Assembly: GCA_002705125.1 (NCBI GenBank)
Contig: PAHQ01000083.1
Span: 8,902-17,457, forward strand
DNA: 8,556 bases
Source of the DNA: Verrucomicrobiales bacterium
GTDB taxonomy: Bacteria; Verrucomicrobiota; Verrucomicrobiia; Verrucomicrobiales; DEV007
Direction: 5' to 3'
Positions within the stretch are counted from its first letter, which is position 1, and each line of letters starts with the position of its first letter. Positions 5,782-8,556 of this stretch are shown one piece after another. A program made the position numbers and the translations under genes. The notes beneath the pieces were generated by a model. The model worked only from the letters and a program-made list of their open reading frames with translations, was not told the origin of the DNA and did not search any database.

Positions 5782-7107
5782 TTATAATTCCCACCCCTTA
5801 CGATAAGGTCTACGTATCAACTCTGAGGCCTCAGGTGCATTAGTTGCTTTAATGTTAACTCCATCCCAATCGATTCTCTTCCCTAGTCGAACTGCAAGAT
5901 TTCCTAAAAGAACAGTTTCTGTAAAAGGACCAGAATAAGTAAAACCTGAAAGAGGTTCAGAACCTTCCCCTCTTATAGCATCAATCCATTCTTGATCTTC
6001 ATTTTTAACCCTTGGAATTATCTTGTCTGGATTCACATCATCCAATAAACTTTCGGGTGTTGTTTTCCATTTTGTACTATTCCTGTTAAAAAGAAATTTC
6101 CCTTTTTCTCCTATTAGAATTAGGTCAAATTTCTTAGCATTCTGGGAATTAACTATTGTTCCCTCAAACACCGATTGCTCTGGCATATGGCCTCCATCAT
6201 ACCAAACGTAAGGCATTTTATGGTTATATTGACCTTCAGGAAAAGTATAAGTCACCACTGACTTATTAGGCCCTGACTCAACGGAATTACCGCTTTGTCT
6301 AGCCTCAACTGCAGTAGGATATTTTAAATCCAAAGCCCAAAAAGGCATATCCATAATATGACACCCCATGTCTCCTAAGGCTCCAGTCCCGAAATCCCAC
6401 CAGCCTCTCCATTTAAAAGGTGCATAAGCAGAGTTATATGGCCTCATTGGTGCGGGGCCAATCCATTGATCCCAATCCATGTTTTTTGGAACTTCCTGTG
6501 CTGGCAAGGCTTTCTTTACACCTTGTGGCCAGATTGGTCTATTTGTCCATGCATGAACTTCTTTTACTTTACCAATTACACCCGAACGAATTAATTCAAC
6601 TGCACGTCGAATGGGTTCACCAGCATGAGCCTGGTTTCCCATCTGGGTTATCACTTTATTCTTTTTAGCCTCGGTAGTTAATTTTCTGGCTTCCCATATA
6701 GAATGGCTTAACGGCTTTTGCACGTAAGCATGCTTCCCCATTTGAATTGCACGTAATGTGGCGTGAAAGTGCATATGATCTGGAGTGGAAACTGTAACAG
6801 CATCAATACTCTTACCGAGCTCATCGAATAACTTTCTATAGTCTGTATAACTCTTTGATCCAGGGTACTTTTTACCCGCTTGATTTAATCGCCCTGAATC
6901 AACATCACAAAGACCAACAATATCAGCACCTGCAGCATGGGCGCTAGCTATATCGCTCGAACCCTTACCTCCTGCGCCTATTCCGGCCAAGGCAACACGT
7001 GCATTAGCCCCAAAAACACGACTTGGAACAACTTGAAAAGTCAAAGCCCCAAGCGTTGAGGTTTTGATAAATTTTCTTCTGGATTGGCTTAATTGTCTTT
7101 TCATCAT
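5782..7107 (-). CDS. Tat-exported Gfo/Idh/MocA-family oxidoreductase
   Basis: NAD(P)-dependent sugar or polyol oxidoreductase family; the substrate is unknown. Complete at 441 residues. Seen: twin-arginine signal SRRKFIK (9-15) with a hydrophobic stretch (about 18-27) and possible cleavage around residues 33-35; Rossmann loop GIGAGGKG (42-49); CDVD (67-70); STPDHMH (107-113); and YVQKPLSHS (128-136), where Lys131 fits the family's E-K-P lysine. Further on are WWDFGTGALGDMGCHIMD (236-253), with Asp246 and His250 in the place of the usual D-x-x-x-H, and RRPYRKGWEL at the end. Secreted members with this architecture occur in large numbers in Planctomycetota and Verrucomicrobiota genomes. The export implies that the cofactor is bound before transport, as in glucose-fructose oxidoreductase. 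Two adjacent ATGs (7107, 7104) are possible. It lies between the glycosyltransferase (53-bp gap) and the lipoprotein (28-bp gap). Confidence 0.92.
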   Translation of the reverse strand: MMKRQLSQSRRKFIKTSTLGALTFQVVPSRVFGANARVALAGIGAGGKGSSDIASAHAAGADIVGLCDVDSGRLNQAGKKYPGSKSYTDYRKLFDELGKSIDAVTVSTPDHMHFHATLRAIQMGKHAYVQKPLSHSIWEARKLTTEAKKNKVITQMGNQAHAGEPIRRAVELIRSGVIGKVKEVHAWTNRPIWPQGVKKALPAQEVPKNMDWDQWIGPAPMRPYNSAYAPFKWRGWWDFGTGALGDMGCHIMDMPFWALDLKYPTAVEARQSGNSVESGPNKSVVTYTFPEGQYNHKMPYVWYDGGHMPEQSVFEGTIVNSQNAKKFDLILIGEKGKFLFNRNSTKWKTTPESLLDDVNPDKIIPRVKNEDQEWIDAIRGEGSEPLSGFTYSGPFTETVLLGNLAVRLGKRIDWDGVNIKATNAPEASELIRRPYRKGWEL

Positions 7108-7160
7108 TTAAAAGTAAATCATAAATTAATGGACCAAGATGAACGATCTTGAAAACAATC

Positions 7161-7823
7161 TCAAGATTCAAAATCACTGATCTCAATACCCAGCTTATTA
7201 AAATCTTTTATCGTATCCACATCAAAGAGTTCTCTGAGCAGAGCATACCTTAAATCATATTTTTTTGCTTTTTCTAAACTTCTATTCAAAACACCATCCG
7301 TACTCCATGGAATTCCCTCAAAAACAACACAACTTTTGAAATCTTTAATACCAATCAGGTAATATCCACCATCTGAACAAGGTCCAAAGACAAGATCATT
7401 GTCTAGATCTAATAATTCAAAAGCACTCTTTATGAGAATATCATTTATTAATATACAATCTGTTCCAATTGCTATGATCTTTTGAAAGCCTTCCTCAAAA
7501 AATTTATTAAATACAGATTTCAACCTTTTTCCAAGATCCCCTGAACTTTGGGGCCAAAATATCTGATCCTTAATATTATTAATATTAAGAAGATCCAACT
7601 CACATTGAATCCACTTTTTGATCTCTATTTCTCTATAATTTGGGTCAAAACACCAACAAATAGCATTTGAATCATCTATCATTGGTGAAATCCTCTTTAT
7701 TACCTTAGAAACTAGAAATTTATAGATTTCTGCAGATTTTTTATACCCCAAGTCTTTGCCAAGGCGAGTTTTCACCTTCCCTGGTTCTGGCCATTTGAGA
7801 AAAATAACGAGTAAGTCAGTCAA
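7161..7823 (-). CDS. TIGR04282/DUF2064-family glycosyltransferase-like protein
   Basis: Resembles the nucleotide-sugar-transferase-like family named after arsenosugar biosynthesis (TIGR04282, DUF2064). The actual substrate is unknown, and no arsenic genes are near. Complete at 220 residues. Seen: N-terminal FLKWPEPGKVKTRLG (8-22), the P-x-P-G-x-V-K-T-R-L signature; SSGDLGKRL (93-101); IGTDC (119-123) in the place of the G-x-D-x-P motif, with Cys for the more usual Ser/Cys-Pro; GPCSDGGYYLIGI (147-159); PWST (172-175); and LFDVDT (199-204). The start is TTG at 7823, directly after an in-frame TAA at 7824-7826, and the next Met is residue 48. The family N-terminus begins at this TTG, so it is well supported. 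The gene is visibly more A/T-rich than the glycolytic genes (16 G/C in the 60 bases 7561-7620). First gene of the probable three-gene unit. Confidence 0.88.
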   Translation of the reverse strand: MTDLLVIFLKWPEPGKVKTRLGKDLGYKKSAEIYKFLVSKVIKRISPMIDDSNAICWCFDPNYREIEIKKWIQCELDLLNINNIKDQIFWPQSSGDLGKRLKSVFNKFFEEGFQKIIAIGTDCILINDILIKSAFELLDLDNDLVFGPCSDGGYYLIGIKDFKSCVVFEGIPWSTDGVLNRSLEKAKKYDLRYALLRELFDVDTIKDFNKLGIEISDFES

Positions 7824-7843
7824 TTATGTAAGTAATGTTAATT

Positions 7844-7849
7844 ATTATA
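7844..7849 (-). promoter_or_regulatory. Possible -10 box for the glycosyltransferase unit
   Basis: The minus strand reads a perfect TATAAT at 7849-7844, 20 bases before the TTG start at 7823. The hexamer 17 bases further upstream is a poor -35. In DNA this rich in A/T, one such match is weak evidence. Confidence 0.25.
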
Positions 7850-7864
7850 AATATAAGATATTTT

Positions 7865-7893
7865 TTGATTATTAACTAATTTTCGCTTAAATT
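7865..7893 (+). promoter_or_regulatory. Possible sigma70-like promoter for ftsK
   Basis: TTGATT (7865-7870), a 17-base spacer and TAAATT (7888-7893) face the ftsK start at 7944, giving a leader of about 45 bases. Each box matches the consensus at 4 of 6 positions. The 120-base divergent gap (7824-7943) is strongly A/T-rich and holds no other recognisable element. Confidence 0.3.
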
Positions 7894-7943
7894 TTAAAAA
7901 ATTACCCTCTAACTGTAGGTGATTTATAAATTTTTATATTTTT

Positions 7944-8556
7944 ATGGCTAACTCTAGACGTAAACGAAAAAAGGAATTTGAAATCTCTAACTCTCATTTA
8001 ATCAGTATTGGGCTTATTGGATTAGGTTTAATTTACTTACTATCATTAATTTCGTTTTCTCTTAATGATCTGCCCACTTGGGTACCTTTTAGTCATACTA
8101 CAAACCCGACGAGACCAGCAACTAACTTTATTGGGCCTCCTGGAGCCGTTTGGGCCGGCATCTCATTTTATACATTTGGTATAACGAGTTACTTGATTCC
8201 GGTAATGTTAATTTGGTTAGGCTCTAAAAGGTTGTTCAAGCTAGAAAATTTATCGAAATTTGAAATTATTGGATTTGGATTATTTCTAATATCAGGGTCC
8301 TGCCTACTTCACTATCAAAGCTGGTTCCTACAATCTGGACACTTTAATATATCAGGAACAGGTGGAATCATTGGAGAATTTATTGGTGAAAAACTGACTG
8401 GCATGACAGGCAATGTTGGTTCCTCCTTAATAATGCTCACCGCATATTGCTCTGGTGGCATGCTGATTACAAGAGTTCATCCATCGCAGATCGTTAAAGT
8501 AGGTATTAACTCATTAAAATCATTTAATACATGGCGTGAAGATAGAATTTTCTCAA
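7944..8556 (+). CDS. ftsK: DNA translocase FtsK, N-terminal four-helix membrane domain (partial)
   Basis: I translated 204 residues before the right edge. FtsK sits at the division septum; its membrane domain anchors it and its C-terminal motor, not in the window, pumps DNA and promotes chromosome dimer resolution. Seen: a basic start (RRKRKK, 5-10), then hydrophobic segments at about 19-40, 68-93, 107-124 and 156-177, the FtsK_4TM layout. The first periplasmic loop ends in TNFIGPPGAVWAG (60-72), close to the N-x-x-G-x-x-G-A strand of the family. The Ala/Pro-rich linker and ATPase are outside, so the assignment rests on this domain only. ATG at 7944 has no Shine-Dalgarno; its leader is almost pure A/T. 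Divergent from the glycosyltransferase unit. Confidence 0.8.
   Translation, partial: MANSRRKRKKEFEISNSHLISIGLIGLGLIYLLSLISFSLNDLPTWVPFSHTTNPTRPATNFIGPPGAVWAGISFYTFGITSYLIPVMLIWLGSKRLFKLENLSKFEIIGFGLFLISGSCLLHYQSWFLQSGHFNISGTGGIIGEFIGEKLTGMTGNVGSSLIMLTAYCSGGMLITRVHPSQIVKVGINSLKSFNTWREDRIFS

Noticed and set aside
6023..6668. Two short plus-strand open frames (6023-6211 and 6420-6668) inside the Gfo/Idh gene
   Set aside because: Antisense to a conserved oxidoreductase with clear Rossmann and lysine motifs; no leader signal or domain of their own.
7004..7186. 60-codon minus-strand open frame spanning the Gfo/Idh start and the glycosyltransferase end
   Set aside because: Overlaps both recognised genes in another frame and would remove the gap between them; no motif.
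7561..7590. Repetitive TTAATATTATTAATATTAA-like stretch
   Set aside because: It encodes the Leu/Asn/Ile-rich segment of the glycosyltransferase and is explained by A/T-rich codons; not a true array or palindrome.

Overview
This 8.6 kb window is ordinary, gene-dense bacterial chromosome with ten protein-coding genes, two of them cut by the window edges. The best guess for the host is an AT-rich, probably marine, member of the PVC group, most likely Verrucomicrobiota (Opitutae-like). The reasons are a Gfo/Idh/MocA oxidoreductase with a twin-arginine signal, a membrane pyrophosphatase together with a PPi-type phosphofructokinase, A/T-rich leaders with almost no Shine-Dalgarno sequences, and a verrucomicrobial-looking FtsK N-terminus. 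This is inference from gene content; no rRNA or other phylogenetic marker is present.

Layout: (1) Positions 1-478, minus strand: N-terminal 159 residues of the membrane pyrophosphatase HppA. (2) Positions 636-2066, plus strand: a short secreted N-acetylmuramoyl-L-alanine amidase followed 27 bp later by an unrecognised 264-residue soluble protein. (3) Positions 2082-5512: an upper-glycolysis cluster, with PPi-dependent 6-phosphofructokinase on the minus strand, divergent from class II fructose-bisphosphate aldolase and a ROK-family (glucokinase-like) sugar kinase on the plus strand. (4) Positions 5526-7823, minus strand: a probable three-gene unit read from right to left, TIGR04282/DUF2064-type glycosyltransferase, Tat-signal Gfo/Idh/MocA oxidoreductase, and a 75-residue lipoprotein. 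(5) Positions 7944-8556, plus strand: the four-helix membrane domain of FtsK, cut by the window end.

How the genes work together: the kinase would make hexose phosphate, the PPi-PFK would convert fructose-6-phosphate and fructose-1,6-bisphosphate reversibly using PPi/Pi, and the aldolase would cleave the bisphosphate. HppA and PPi-PFK both use pyrophosphate, so the window holds two PPi-linked energy steps within about 3 kb. The amidase and FtsK belong to cell-wall remodelling and division or chromosome segregation. They flank the metabolic genes with no visible functional link to them.

Two starts were moved to internal ATGs: aldolase to 3444 and kinase to 4499. Two genes (amidase, glycosyltransferase) have TTG as the only workable start. 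There is no gene-free stretch above 300 bases; the longest is 479-635. I saw no tRNA, rRNA, CRISPR array, insertion sequence, phage gene or defence system, and no convincing new biological system. The most interesting points are the ROK kinase without its zinc-site residues, the glycolytic gene cluster with its operator-like palindrome, the near absence of Shine-Dalgarno sequences, and the unrecognised 264-residue protein.
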